Of a stretch of 6,601 nt of DNA, positions 1 to 6,580 are shown piece by piece. The position numbers were made by a program, and so were the translations under genes. Source of the DNA: JAWXUT01 sp044426075 (GTDB lineage: Bacteria > Bacillota > Clostridia > Christensenellales > DTU072); the NCBI GenBank assembly GCA_044426075.1, contig JAWXUT010000095.1, positions 1 to 6,601 on the forward strand, given 5' to 3'. The notes under the pieces are model-generated. The model did not search any database, was not told where the DNA came from, and saw only the letters and a program-made list of their open reading frames with translations. Numbering within the stretch: position 1 is the first letter of the stretch; each line of letters begins with the position of its first letter.

Positions 1-58
1 AGAGTGCGTCCCTTCGCATATTTATTGTATCGCAAAATATATCCGCGTAAAGGGTTAT
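1..58. repeat. Left-edge copy of the intergenic palindromic repeat
   Basis: This stretch carries the same building blocks as the right end of the window. A small hairpin pairs GTGCG (4-8) with CGCAT (15-19) around a six-base loop. CGCATATTTATTG (15-27) matches CGCATCCTTATTG (6568-6580) at 11 of 13 positions. The 11-mer CGTAAAGGGTT (46-56) is identical to 6357-6367 and 6479-6489. The copy is degenerate and cut by the window edge. I see no open reading frame here. It is most likely a dispersed, non-coding intergenic repeat. Confidence 0.5.
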
Positions 59-300
59 AACAAAAACAAGTTTTTGCAGTTTTATATTGTATTTTTTTGA
101 AAGCTCAGAAAATAGCAATAGAATTTTTCATTTTTAAATATGTCCTCTAAATGGGGTACACTTCATTTAAAATGTATCTTCAACCGATAATGATATCGCT
201 AACTATTTAATTCCAATTGAATAATTCCAAAATTTTTCCGATACTGTTCAAAATGTTTAACAAACTTATGCAACACGCGTTTTAAAATGTTGATTTAGTA
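59..300. other. AT-rich non-coding region upstream of the operon
   Basis: No gene, tRNA or rRNA is visible here. Small structures seen are a perfect AT-rich inverted repeat CAAAAAC-aa-GTTTTTG (61-76), a T7 run (92-98), CATTT-a-AAATG (164-174), an inverted repeat CGATA-N4-TATCG (185-198) and an 8-base direct repeat AATTCCAA (209-216 and 223-230). Any of these could be chance in DNA this AT-rich. The 185-198 palindrome is the only one resembling an operator, and it lies about 100 bases upstream of the -35 box, far for direct repression. Confidence 0.55.
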
Positions 301-329
301 TTGACTTATTAATAATAATATTATATACT
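301..329 (+). promoter_or_regulatory. Sigma-A-type promoter of the four-gene cluster
   Basis: A -35 box TTGACT (301-306, five of six consensus bases) is followed after exactly 17 bases by a -10 box TATACT (324-329, five of six). The spacer is AT-rich. Transcription would begin around 335-337, giving a leader of about 45 bases before the ATG at 382. No comparably good promoter was noticed in the gaps between the downstream genes, so this is the likely main promoter for the whole cluster. Confidence 0.75.
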
Positions 330-333
330 TATT

Positions 334-381
334 GTATATATGTGCGCGCGCGTGGCGCAGATAAGATAGTTGGAGGACGCT
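334..381 (+). promoter_or_regulatory. Leader with alternating purine-pyrimidine tract, 5' hairpin and RBS
   Basis: Positions 334-354 are a perfect 21-base alternating purine-pyrimidine run: a TA-rich half followed by a CG-repeat half. The predicted transcription start falls inside it. In RNA, TGCGC (343-347) can pair with GCGCA (355-359) around a seven-base loop, placing a GC stem close to the 5' end of the message. The ribosome binding site TTGGAGGA (370-377) follows 10 bases later, outside the hairpin, with the ATG at 382. A protective 5' stem-loop is plausible; regulation is not shown. Confidence 0.5.
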
Positions 382-3330
382 ATGGCAAAAACTGTTACAA
401 AAAAAATCACAATGGTTGTGATGATAATGATATTAATTGGGGCGTGTTCGTTGTTGTTTACAGCGTGCGATCTATTTTCAAGTTCAAGTACGGTAGAAGT
501 AGCGGTAGAAAGCGTAAGGGTAACCGACTCTATTATTTATATGAGTCCAACGGGAGATCCAGCAACTGCAACAATAGAAGCCAGCGTTTATCCTAGCAAC
601 GCAACAAACCAAGGGCTAACATATTCTTTACTAGATAACGCCGACGGGCAGTATGTTACGGTGTCTGGTTCTGGCGTGCTAACGGCAAAAGCGGCAAAAG
701 ATGACGGGGCTATTATTGTACGCGTATTCAGCCACGACGACAGAAACATTTATGTAGATGTTACTGTTTATATTGAAATAGTAGAAGTTTCATATATATC
801 ATTTAACGTTTCATCACTAACGGTTACATTGGAGGATGAAAATTTGGTACAAGTTGAGCCAGTATTTACCCCTTCGCACGCAACTATAGGTCGTGACGTT
901 GTGTATACAGTGCTTAATCCAGTTAGCTACACCGATTCAGTTGTAACAGTTGATGCAGACGGATATATTACACCATTAAACATAGGTGTTGCAACAATAA
1001 TGGTTTCAACCCCAGCGGGCGAGTTAGAAACAGACATATTTGCTACTATTCAAGTTGAAGTTGTGTACAGTGATTTGGCATACATTATGACATTAGGAAA
1101 CGATAGCGATTCAGTTCTTAAGCAAATTGTTGGTGCCACAGAAACAATTGAAGTAAATATTTCTGCATTGAACTCAACTTGCAATCAAGACCCCGAAATT
1201 ACGTGGTATATTGATAACACAGCGCAAAATGGTTACAACAATTCACAAACTTTTTATTATGATCCAACAACATTGCCATATGGTGAATATATAATTAAAG
1301 CAATTTTAACGGATACAGATGGCACCACACTAACACTAGATATAGCAAGTTACTATGGTACAAACCTAATGATGTATGATCCGTTGTTGGGCATAGATTT
1401 AACACTTATTAGTGGCGATGCCACACTAGAGCAAGGCGAAACTGCCGTTGTACAAGTGTCATTTGACGCATCACAATATCCACCAGAGTCATATGTATGG
1501 TACTTAATTGGCGCCGACGGCACAGAAACGTGGATTGAAGAAACCGATACAACTACATTCAGCTATTATCTTGCAACATATGGTGATGATATAACGCTAC
1601 GATGTGTTCCAATCATAAAAGGTGTAAATCAAGTTGATTTACAAAAGGATATCACTATAAGCAGTGTTGTTCAAACGCAAACCGGCACCGACATTTTTGA
1701 TGTGTTTGTAGACGGCATCACATATCTTGGTGAAACTTTGGCTCACGTTATGTGGGATGCTATGCCATATGACACAAGTTACATTGTTTACACAGTTGAA
1801 GTTATAAATACCGCAACAAATGAAGCTATGTATTACACTAATACCGATTACAGCGAATACTTTACAATTAACGGATTTATGATTCCAAGTGATTTTGTAA
1901 CGCTAGAAGATAGCTTTACGGTTAGGGTAAAAACAAATCTATATGGATATAGCGAAGAAGTTACTTACACCGCAAGCACAATTGCAACCGAATACTACGA
2001 TTATTTAGATACACTAATTTCGGGCACACACTTTAACTCTTACTTTGTTACTATGGAAGAGTTGGGCGAGTTTATAAACTACTTAAGTTTGTTCCGTCCA
2101 GAAGAAATTTCAACCGAAGATAATGCGTTTGCATTTAGTTTCTGCACAGATATGGTTTACACAGAGATTGAAAACTTCAGCAGTTATTATCCAGTTGGCT
2201 CAGCCACTAGCAGTGATAATCAAACCTATATAAACATATATAATTTGGTTGTAGGCGCGTTTACAGCATATGCCGACACAACTTCATTTAGTATGAACGT
2301 AGATATGAGCAAAACTGTGCCAACAGTTACAATAGTATTCACCTCAGAGCTAGGTGAGCTTGTAGCGGTGGAAACAGAAGAAGATAACACAAATGCAATT
2401 ATTGCAGCAGCTTATGGCGACGGCAGCAGAACTGATAGCGCAACACTAAATATAGATAATATCGAGTATACTATGAGCGTTTCAACAAGCAACCAATTGT
2501 ATTATGCAGTTGCTATGGGTTATCAACCTGTTCCAGTTGCGGGAAGCGCAGCAGAAACTGTTTATGAAGCCGCGCGTGAAGTATTAATCCGCATAATTGA
2601 TGACAGTATGACGGATGCAGAAAAAATACTTGCAATATACGATTTCTTAACATTAGAAGTGGTTTATGACTACGAACTTGCATATGCTTCAGAATCAAAC
2701 CCACTATATGAAGGATTCTATTTAGAAGGTGTATTTGTTAATGGAATTGCAGTTTGTGACGGAATTGCAAAGGCGTTTACACTACTTACAATGATGGAAG
2801 GCATAAAGAGCGACAAGGTTATAGGTTATGAAACCGTTTCTGGTGTAGGCCACGCGTGGAATATGGTTGTACTTGACGGCGAATGGTATGGCGTTGATGC
2901 AACTTGGGGTAGCGTAATGATTACTGGTTCAACTGAAGAAGTGCAAACACACTACTGGTTGCTAACTACTGATTATATTATGAGCGCAAACCATTTGACA
3001 TATGGTAAGTATCAAGCTACTGCTACAACCGCAGCAAATGACGTATACTATAGTTCTTATACAATAAACACCCAAACAGAACTAAACGCATATCTTGCAA
3101 CAATGGTTTCAGATCTTACTGCAAGCGGTGATGATTACATTTATGTGGAATACTACTTTACTGAAAGCTTCTATAATAGTGTTATTGCAAGTGGATCATT
3201 TACCTCTGGCGTTCAAGCCTATATAGGAGAATATCTATCCGCAAATAATAACGGCACTGTTGGCGAATACTCAGTAACTGGCGTTTCAACTGACGGACAA
3301 TATCTACTAATAAAATTAATCGCAAGATAA
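382..3330 (+). CDS. Surface lipoprotein with Ig-like repeats and transglutaminase-like domain
   Basis: This is a 982-residue exported protein. The ATG at 382 is preferred because TTGGAGGA at 370-377 is its ribosome binding site; the in-frame TTG at 370 is part of that site. A Lys-containing N-terminus and hydrophobic stretch (9-28) lead to lipobox-type LFTAC with Cys29; LIGAC (Cys22) is an alternative. Rough modules are: BIG2-like 42-133 and 136-228; Ig/PKD-like 232-326 and 340-430; FN3-like 434-535; an alpha/beta linker module about 550-656; transglutaminase-like 720-880; and a C-terminal module 893-982. The transglutaminase core shows Cys792 (AVCDGIAKAF), His824 (GHAWNMV) and Asp839 (YGVDATWG), preceded by MTDAEKILAIYDFL (743-756), as is usual in this family. 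The triad looks intact, so peptidase or crosslinking activity on wall or surface proteins is possible, but bacterial homologues are mostly uncharacterised. The protein appears acidic and rich in Ser, Thr and Tyr. The next gene starts 10 bases later. Confidence 0.88.
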   Translation: MAKTVTKKITMVVMIMILIGACSLLFTACDLFSSSSTVEVAVESVRVTDSIIYMSPTGDPATATIEASVYPSNATNQGLTYSLLDNADGQYVTVSGSGVLTAKAAKDDGAIIVRVFSHDDRNIYVDVTVYIEIVEVSYISFNVSSLTVTLEDENLVQVEPVFTPSHATIGRDVVYTVLNPVSYTDSVVTVDADGYITPLNIGVATIMVSTPAGELETDIFATIQVEVVYSDLAYIMTLGNDSDSVLKQIVGATETIEVNISALNSTCNQDPEITWYIDNTAQNGYNNSQTFYYDPTTLPYGEYIIKAILTDTDGTTLTLDIASYYGTNLMMYDPLLGIDLTLISGDATLEQGETAVVQVSFDASQYPPESYVWYLIGADGTETWIEETDTTTFSYYLATYGDDITLRCVPIIKGVNQVDLQKDITISSVVQTQTGTDIFDVFVDGITYLGETLAHVMWDAMPYDTSYIVYTVEVINTATNEAMYYTNTDYSEYFTINGFMIPSDFVTLEDSFTVRVKTNLYGYSEEVTYTASTIATEYYDYLDTLISGTHFNSYFVTMEELGEFINYLSLFRPEEISTEDNAFAFSFCTDMVYTEIENFSSYYPVGSATSSDNQTYINIYNLVVGAFTAYADTTSFSMNVDMSKTVPTVTIVFTSELGELVAVETEEDNTNAIIAAAYGDGSRTDSATLNIDNIEYTMSVSTSNQLYYAVAMGYQPVPVAGSAAETVYEAAREVLIRIIDDSMTDAEKILAIYDFLTLEVVYDYELAYASESNPLYEGFYLEGVFVNGIAVCDGIAKAFTLLTMMEGIKSDKVIGYETVSGVGHAWNMVVLDGEWYGVDATWGSVMITGSTEEVQTHYWLLTTDYIMSANHLTYGKYQATATTAANDVYYSSYTINTQTELNAYLATMVSDLTASGDDYIYVEYYFTESFYNSVIASGSFTSGVQAYIGEYLSANNNGTVGEYSVTGVSTDGQYLLIKLIAR

Positions 3331-3340
3331 TAGGAGTATT

Positions 3341-4186
3341 ATGTTTAAACATAGCTTAGGCAACTGCTTTTTGGGTAGAACACTAGTGCTAACCACAGCA
3401 CAAATTGAACTTGAAGTGACACTTGACGTGGGGCCTCGTATAATATCGCTAAAAAAACTTGGTAGCGAAAATATACTTTTTCAAGACATAAACGACAGCG
3501 TAAATAACGATTGCAGTGCGGTTTATGGTGCGGGTGCAAAGTGGCATATTTATGGCGGGCACCGCGTGTGGTTGTCCCCAGAAGACGCCTCAACCTACTA
3601 TCCAGATAACAGCGCTTGCTCGTACAGCATTGCAAATAACAGCGTGACATTTACCCCAAACCAATGGGCGGTGGTAGATGTTCAGCCTCGTTTGACAATT
3701 GAGTTTTTGGCGGCGGATAAGTTGCAAGTTAAAATGCAGATAGAAAATAAAGCACAAACGGCTAAACAATTGTGCGTGTGGGGCTTGACCGTTATGCGCG
3801 TGGGTGGCACACTTACAATCCCTCTGTCAACTGAAGACACGGGCTATCTTGCTAACCGCAACTTGGTGCTTTGGAGTTATGACGATATTAAAGATAGCCG
3901 CTTCACTTTGCATAATGACCGCATTGTGATGACGTCTAATAAAGATATTGCAGCCCCTTTTAAGCTAGGTTGCTATAATAAAGATATCCGTGCAGAGTAT
4001 GTTTTGGGTGACACAACATTTATAAAAACATTTTTTGGAGAAGACGGCGCAAGCTACCCCGATTATAATTGTAATATTGAGGCATATATGTCTAACTTCA
4101 TACACGAAGTTGAAAGTTTGTCGCCAATAAAATGCGTTGATTCGGGCGCAACCATAACCCATAATGAGATATGGAAAATTAAATAG
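3341..4186 (+). CDS. DUF4380-like protein with galactose mutarotase-type fold
   Basis: This 281-residue protein has no signal peptide and is predicted cytoplasmic. AGGAG (3332-3336) precedes the ATG with a short four-base spacer, and the start lies 10 bases after the lipoprotein stop. Sequence cues are: an early strand region ending in LDVGPRI (28-34); GSENILFQ (41-48); the strong motif YGGHRVWLSPE (71-81, His74 and Arg75) with YYPDN (86-90); and a C-terminal block YPDYNCNIEAY (239-249) followed by ESLSPI (258-263) and THNEIWKIK (273-281). This pattern fits the DUF4380 / aldose-1-epimerase-like beta-sandwich group, whose members often sit in sugar catabolic clusters. The function is unknown: binding or mutarotation of a sugar or oligosaccharide is an inference from the fold. 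The length looks complete and no frame damage is seen. The following beta-helix and reductase genes support a carbohydrate role. Confidence 0.78.
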   Translation: MFKHSLGNCFLGRTLVLTTAQIELEVTLDVGPRIISLKKLGSENILFQDINDSVNNDCSAVYGAGAKWHIYGGHRVWLSPEDASTYYPDNSACSYSIANNSVTFTPNQWAVVDVQPRLTIEFLAADKLQVKMQIENKAQTAKQLCVWGLTVMRVGGTLTIPLSTEDTGYLANRNLVLWSYDDIKDSRFTLHNDRIVMTSNKDIAAPFKLGCYNKDIRAEYVLGDTTFIKTFFGEDGASYPDYNCNIEAYMSNFIHEVESLSPIKCVDSGATITHNEIWKIK

Positions 4187-4199
4187 AAAACATTTTGAA

Positions 4200-4229
4200 G
4201 GGCACCCAAATTAATAATTTCAGGTGCCC
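4200..4229 (+). promoter_or_regulatory. Intercistronic hairpin without T-tract
   Basis: GGGCACC (4200-4206) pairs perfectly with GGTGCCC (4223-4229). Inside, AAAT (4208-4211) can pair with ATTT (4217-4220), making a longer two-part stem. No run of T follows; the next bases lead straight to the ribosome binding site at 4241. It therefore does not look like a classic intrinsic terminator on the + strand. It could be an mRNA processing or stability element that sets the level of the two downstream genes, or a weak attenuator. Confidence 0.55.
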
Positions 4230-4239
4230 AAACTATTAA

Positions 4240-4248
4240 TTGGAGGAG
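4240..4248 (+). promoter_or_regulatory. Ribosome binding site that fixes the beta-helix gene start
   Basis: TTGGAGGAG is a near-perfect Shine-Dalgarno sequence ending six bases before the ATG at 4255. Its first three bases form an in-frame TTG that would add five residues if taken as a start. No separate ribosome binding site was seen for that TTG, so the ATG is the better start. The same arrangement occurs at 370-377 for the lipoprotein. Confidence 0.8.
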
Positions 4249-4254
4249 CAACAA

Positions 4255-5385
4255 ATGACAGATATTAAGATATTTGGGGCAATTGGTGACGGTGTTGCAG
4301 ATGACACGGCATCCATTCAAAAAGCACTTAATGAGGCGGGAGAGGTGTATTTTCCAGCGGGAAAATATAAGGTTTCAGCAACATTAAAAATAAAATCCAA
4401 CACAACAATTAAGGCGGATAAAGCTGCCTACACATTTTTAGCCGACCATTCAATGCACGAGAGGTTTGACTTTATGTTTTGCAATGAAGATATGGTTGGT
4501 GGCAATGAAAATATTGTAATTGACGGAGGAATTTGGGACGGAAACTGTGGCAACAATCCAAGAGGAGAACTTTTTGGTGGCGGGTACACGGGCACAATGT
4601 TCAATTTCAGAAAGGTAAAAAACGTATCATTATTAAATATTGAGTTTAGAAATCCCGAGTGTTACTACACAAGGTTTACAGAAGTTGACGGCATAACTGT
4701 TGATAACATTTGGTTCAACAGCAGCATAATAAGGCCAAATCAAGACGGCATCCACTTAGCGGGATTCTGCTATAATGCGGTTATCACAAATCTTAAGGGA
4801 AGCAATCGCAGCCCTAACGATGACTTTGTTGCGCTTAACGCAGATGATTGCTTGCGCAGATTGCAGAACCTAGACTGCTTAAATGGCGAGATTAAAAATG
4901 TAGTTGTGGATAATTTATACAGTCCATATTGCCATAGTTTTGTTAGGTTGTTGTCCGTTGACAGCCCAATAAGCGATGTAAAAATGTCTAATATGAAGGG
5001 CACATGCAAGTGTTTTGCAATAAATGCAGACGGCGCAAGGTACATTTTAAAGGCATCACGATTTTTAAATAAAGATGACGAAAGATATTATACTGGTAGC
5101 GGAATGCTCACAAATATTGCAGTTAATAATATGGAAATATACAGCAGAACTCCACAAAAAGCAATAGTATTGGTGGAAACAAACTGCAAAAACTTTGTAA
5201 TAAACAACTTTAAATCTTCAAGGAAGTATATGCCATTGACGCACGCCGTGTCGGTTGGATACAATGCGCCACACACTGTTACAGTTGCAACGGCAAAGGG
5301 CGCAAAGGTTTACAAAAAGGCATTGCACAAAAGGGTAAATTTAAAGCCAACGGAGTACAATAGTATAACAATTGATATGGATTAA
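4255..5385 (+). CDS. GH28-like right-handed parallel beta-helix protein
   Basis: This is a 376-residue protein. The N-terminal FGAIGDGVADDT (7-18), followed by IQKAL and FPAGKYKV, is the standard entry motif of pectate-lyase-3/GH28 beta-helices. It begins directly after Met, with no signal peptide, so the protein is predicted cytoplasmic. Typical GH28 residues appear in part: PNQDGIHLAG (161-170, Asp164) corresponds to the NTD motif, and NDD (188-190) followed by FVAL corresponds to the DD motif. The canonical GHG and RIK motifs are absent. In matching positions are CHSFVRLLS (226-234, His227 and Arg231) and CKCFAINAD (251-259). It may be a divergent glycosidase acting on imported uronide or rhamnose-containing oligosaccharides, or another beta-helix enzyme such as a lyase or epimerase. 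Substrate and mechanism cannot be assigned. It lies between a mutarotase-fold gene (68-base gap with hairpin) and a reductase gene (24-base gap). Confidence 0.8.
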   Translation: MTDIKIFGAIGDGVADDTASIQKALNEAGEVYFPAGKYKVSATLKIKSNTTIKADKAAYTFLADHSMHERFDFMFCNEDMVGGNENIVIDGGIWDGNCGNNPRGELFGGGYTGTMFNFRKVKNVSLLNIEFRNPECYYTRFTEVDGITVDNIWFNSSIIRPNQDGIHLAGFCYNAVITNLKGSNRSPNDDFVALNADDCLRRLQNLDCLNGEIKNVVVDNLYSPYCHSFVRLLSVDSPISDVKMSNMKGTCKCFAINADGARYILKASRFLNKDDERYYTGSGMLTNIAVNNMEIYSRTPQKAIVLVETNCKNFVINNFKSSRKYMPLTHAVSVGYNAPHTVTVATAKGAKVYKKALHKRVNLKPTEYNSITIDMD

Positions 5386-5409
5386 GCTATCCGCAACAAG
5401 GAGAAATAT

Positions 5410-6351
5410 ATGCAAAAAGTAACGCTATCAAATCAGCTAAACGAGCTAGAACTTACAAAAATAACTATGGGTGACAATGGTATGGGCAATCCCAAAAGGC
5501 GCCCACACGCAATAGAGTTATTTGAAAAGTATCTTGAAATGGGAGGCAACAGTTTTGACACCGCAAGAATGTACAATGCGGGCTTGTCTGAAAAAAACTT
5601 TGCTCCATTTTTAAAAGAGCACCGCGACAAAATGGTGTTAGTTACAAAATGTGCGCATCACAACGTAATAACCAAAAGAAAAAGAGTGTCTGGCAGTTGC
5701 ATATCCCACGATGTGCACAAGAGCTTGCGCGCATTAAAAACAGATTGTTTGGATGTGCTTTTATTGCATAGGGATAACTGCAAAATGCCAGTTTCAAAAA
5801 TTATGCCCACACTAGATAGGCTTGTTAAAGACGGCAAAGTTCGCATAATAGGCGCATCAAACTGGTCAGTTGCCCGTATTCAAGAAGCAAACGACTTCGC
5901 AAAAGAAAATGGATTAACACCATTTTCAGTGAGCCAAATTAACTATTCATTGGCATACAGCACACCGCCAGTAAGCCGTGATACAACCCACGTTATGATG
6001 AATAATATTGAATATGAGTGGTATCAAGAAGAAAATATGCCCGTTATGGCGTGGTCACCACAAGCAAAAGGGTTCTTTAGCCAATATTTAAACGGCTCCG
6101 TTAAAAAAGGACCTCAACAACGCTATGGCTGGTCCAATGAAAACAAAAGGCGCGCCCAAAGATTGCAACAATTATCTGTTGAACTAAACGTTCCCATAGG
6201 CACCCTTGTAATAAGCTACTTAACTTCACAACCAATAGACGTTATCCCCGTTTGTGGCGCCTCAAATATGGCACAATTTGACGAGGTAATGCTTGCAGAC
6301 AAGGTGAAATTGAGCCCCGAGCAGCTTGCATTCCTAGAGAAAAGTATGTAA
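5410..6351 (+). CDS. Aldo/keto reductase family oxidoreductase
   Basis: This 313-residue cytoplasmic enzyme has the usual length for the family's single-domain (alpha/beta)8 barrel. AAGGAG (5398-5403) precedes the ATG by six bases. The catalytic tetrad is visible and intact: Asp50 and Tyr55 in FDTARMYNAG (49-58), Lys80 in LVTKCAH, and His120 in LLLHRDN. Further family signatures are GKVRIIGASNW (142-152), SQINYSLAY (175-183), MPVMAWSPQAKGFF (210-223) and a C-terminal cofactor-loop segment VIPVCGASN (278-286). The LLHRDN...PV, GASNW and AWSPQAKGFF pattern resembles an aldo/keto reductase group often found in bacterial carbohydrate catabolic clusters. It should reduce an aldehyde or ketone, or oxidise an alcohol, with NAD(P)(H); the substrate is unknown. 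Context suggests a sugar or uronate intermediate produced with the upstream beta-helix and mutarotase-fold proteins. It is the last gene of the cluster. Confidence 0.92.
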   Translation: MQKVTLSNQLNELELTKITMGDNGMGNPKRRPHAIELFEKYLEMGGNSFDTARMYNAGLSEKNFAPFLKEHRDKMVLVTKCAHHNVITKRKRVSGSCISHDVHKSLRALKTDCLDVLLLHRDNCKMPVSKIMPTLDRLVKDGKVRIIGASNWSVARIQEANDFAKENGLTPFSVSQINYSLAYSTPPVSRDTTHVMMNNIEYEWYQEENMPVMAWSPQAKGFFSQYLNGSVKKGPQQRYGWSNENKRRAQRLQQLSVELNVPIGTLVISYLTSQPIDVIPVCGASNMAQFDEVMLADKVKLSPEQLAFLEKSM

Positions 6352-6352
6352 A

Positions 6353-6421
6353 AACCCGTAAAGGGTTGGTTGTATGGTGCAATCGTGGAACAAATGGCAA
6401 TGCATAAGATTGTAGGGTGCG
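6353..6421. repeat. Intergenic repeat unit A
   Basis: The unit begins two bases after the reductase stop with the palindrome AACCC-gtaaa-GGGTT (6353-6367). It runs through a GGTTGTATGG segment and a TGGAAC segment to GTAGGGTGCG (6412-6421). The same order of elements is repeated at 6475-6551 with scattered changes. The opening hairpin could act as a weak transcript end for the cluster, but the stem is only five pairs and no T-run follows, so I do not call it a terminator. Confidence 0.6.
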
Positions 6422-6437
6422 AACCCGCAAGCGGGTT
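6422..6437. repeat. Perfect palindrome between repeat units
   Basis: AACCCGC (6422-6428) and GCGGGTT (6431-6437) form a perfect seven-pair stem around two bases; six pairs with a four-base loop is more realistic in RNA. It is a GC-richer variant of the AACCC/GGGTT hairpin at 6353-6367 and 6475-6489. It is followed by AT-rich sequence (6441-6470) built from repeated AATAAT blocks. No T-run follows on either strand, so a terminator role is weakly supported. Confidence 0.6.
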
Positions 6438-6474
6438 GAGTGAATAATTAATATTGAATAATGAATAATTGTGG

Positions 6475-6580
6475 AACCCGTAAAGGGTTGATTATATGGG
6501 AAAGTTGGAACGCATATTTCAGCGCAGATGAATATTAAATCGTAGGGTGCGTTAGTCCTCTGACGCCCGCATCCTTATTG
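6475..6580. repeat. Intergenic repeat unit B with terminal hairpin
   Basis: This is the second copy of the unit. It opens with AACCC-gtaaa-GGGTT (6475-6489), identical to 6353-6367, then has TATATGGG and TTGGAACG segments like unit A, and reaches GTAGGGTGCG (6542-6551). It continues into an imperfect hairpin in which GGGTGCG (6545-6551) pairs with CGCATCC (6568-6574, one G-T pair) and GTC (6555-6557) with GAC (6562-6564). CGCATCCTTATTG (6568-6580) resembles the left edge of the window. No coding capacity is seen to the end of the window. Confidence 0.6.

Noticed and set aside
61..76. CAAAAAC-aa-GTTTTTG as a terminator of a gene upstream of the window
   Set aside because: The stem is almost all A-T with a two-base loop and the T7 run is 16 bases away; no upstream gene is visible to be terminated.
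342..596. 84-residue + strand open frame overlapping the start of the lipoprotein gene
   Set aside because: It is in another frame over the signal peptide and first Ig-like module, has no ribosome binding site of its own and gives a low-complexity basic product. It is a shadow of the real gene.
4255..5385. Calling the beta-helix protein a polygalacturonase
   Set aside because: The GHG and RIK motifs that define catalytic GH28 polygalacturonases are absent and there is no signal peptide, so only a GH28-like call is supported.
2513..5846. Several 60-100 residue minus-strand open frames within the four genes
   Set aside because: All lie antisense to well-supported coding regions, have no recognisable domains and read as Cys/Leu-rich mirror translations.
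6242..6430. Minus-strand open frame over the end of the reductase gene and the repeat
   Set aside because: It is half antisense to the reductase and half in palindromic repeat, with no domain or convincing start signal.
6353..6489. Recurring AACCC/GGGTT palindromes as a CRISPR array
   Set aside because: Copies differ in length and sequence, spacing is irregular, and the intervening sequences are themselves similar, unlike spacers.
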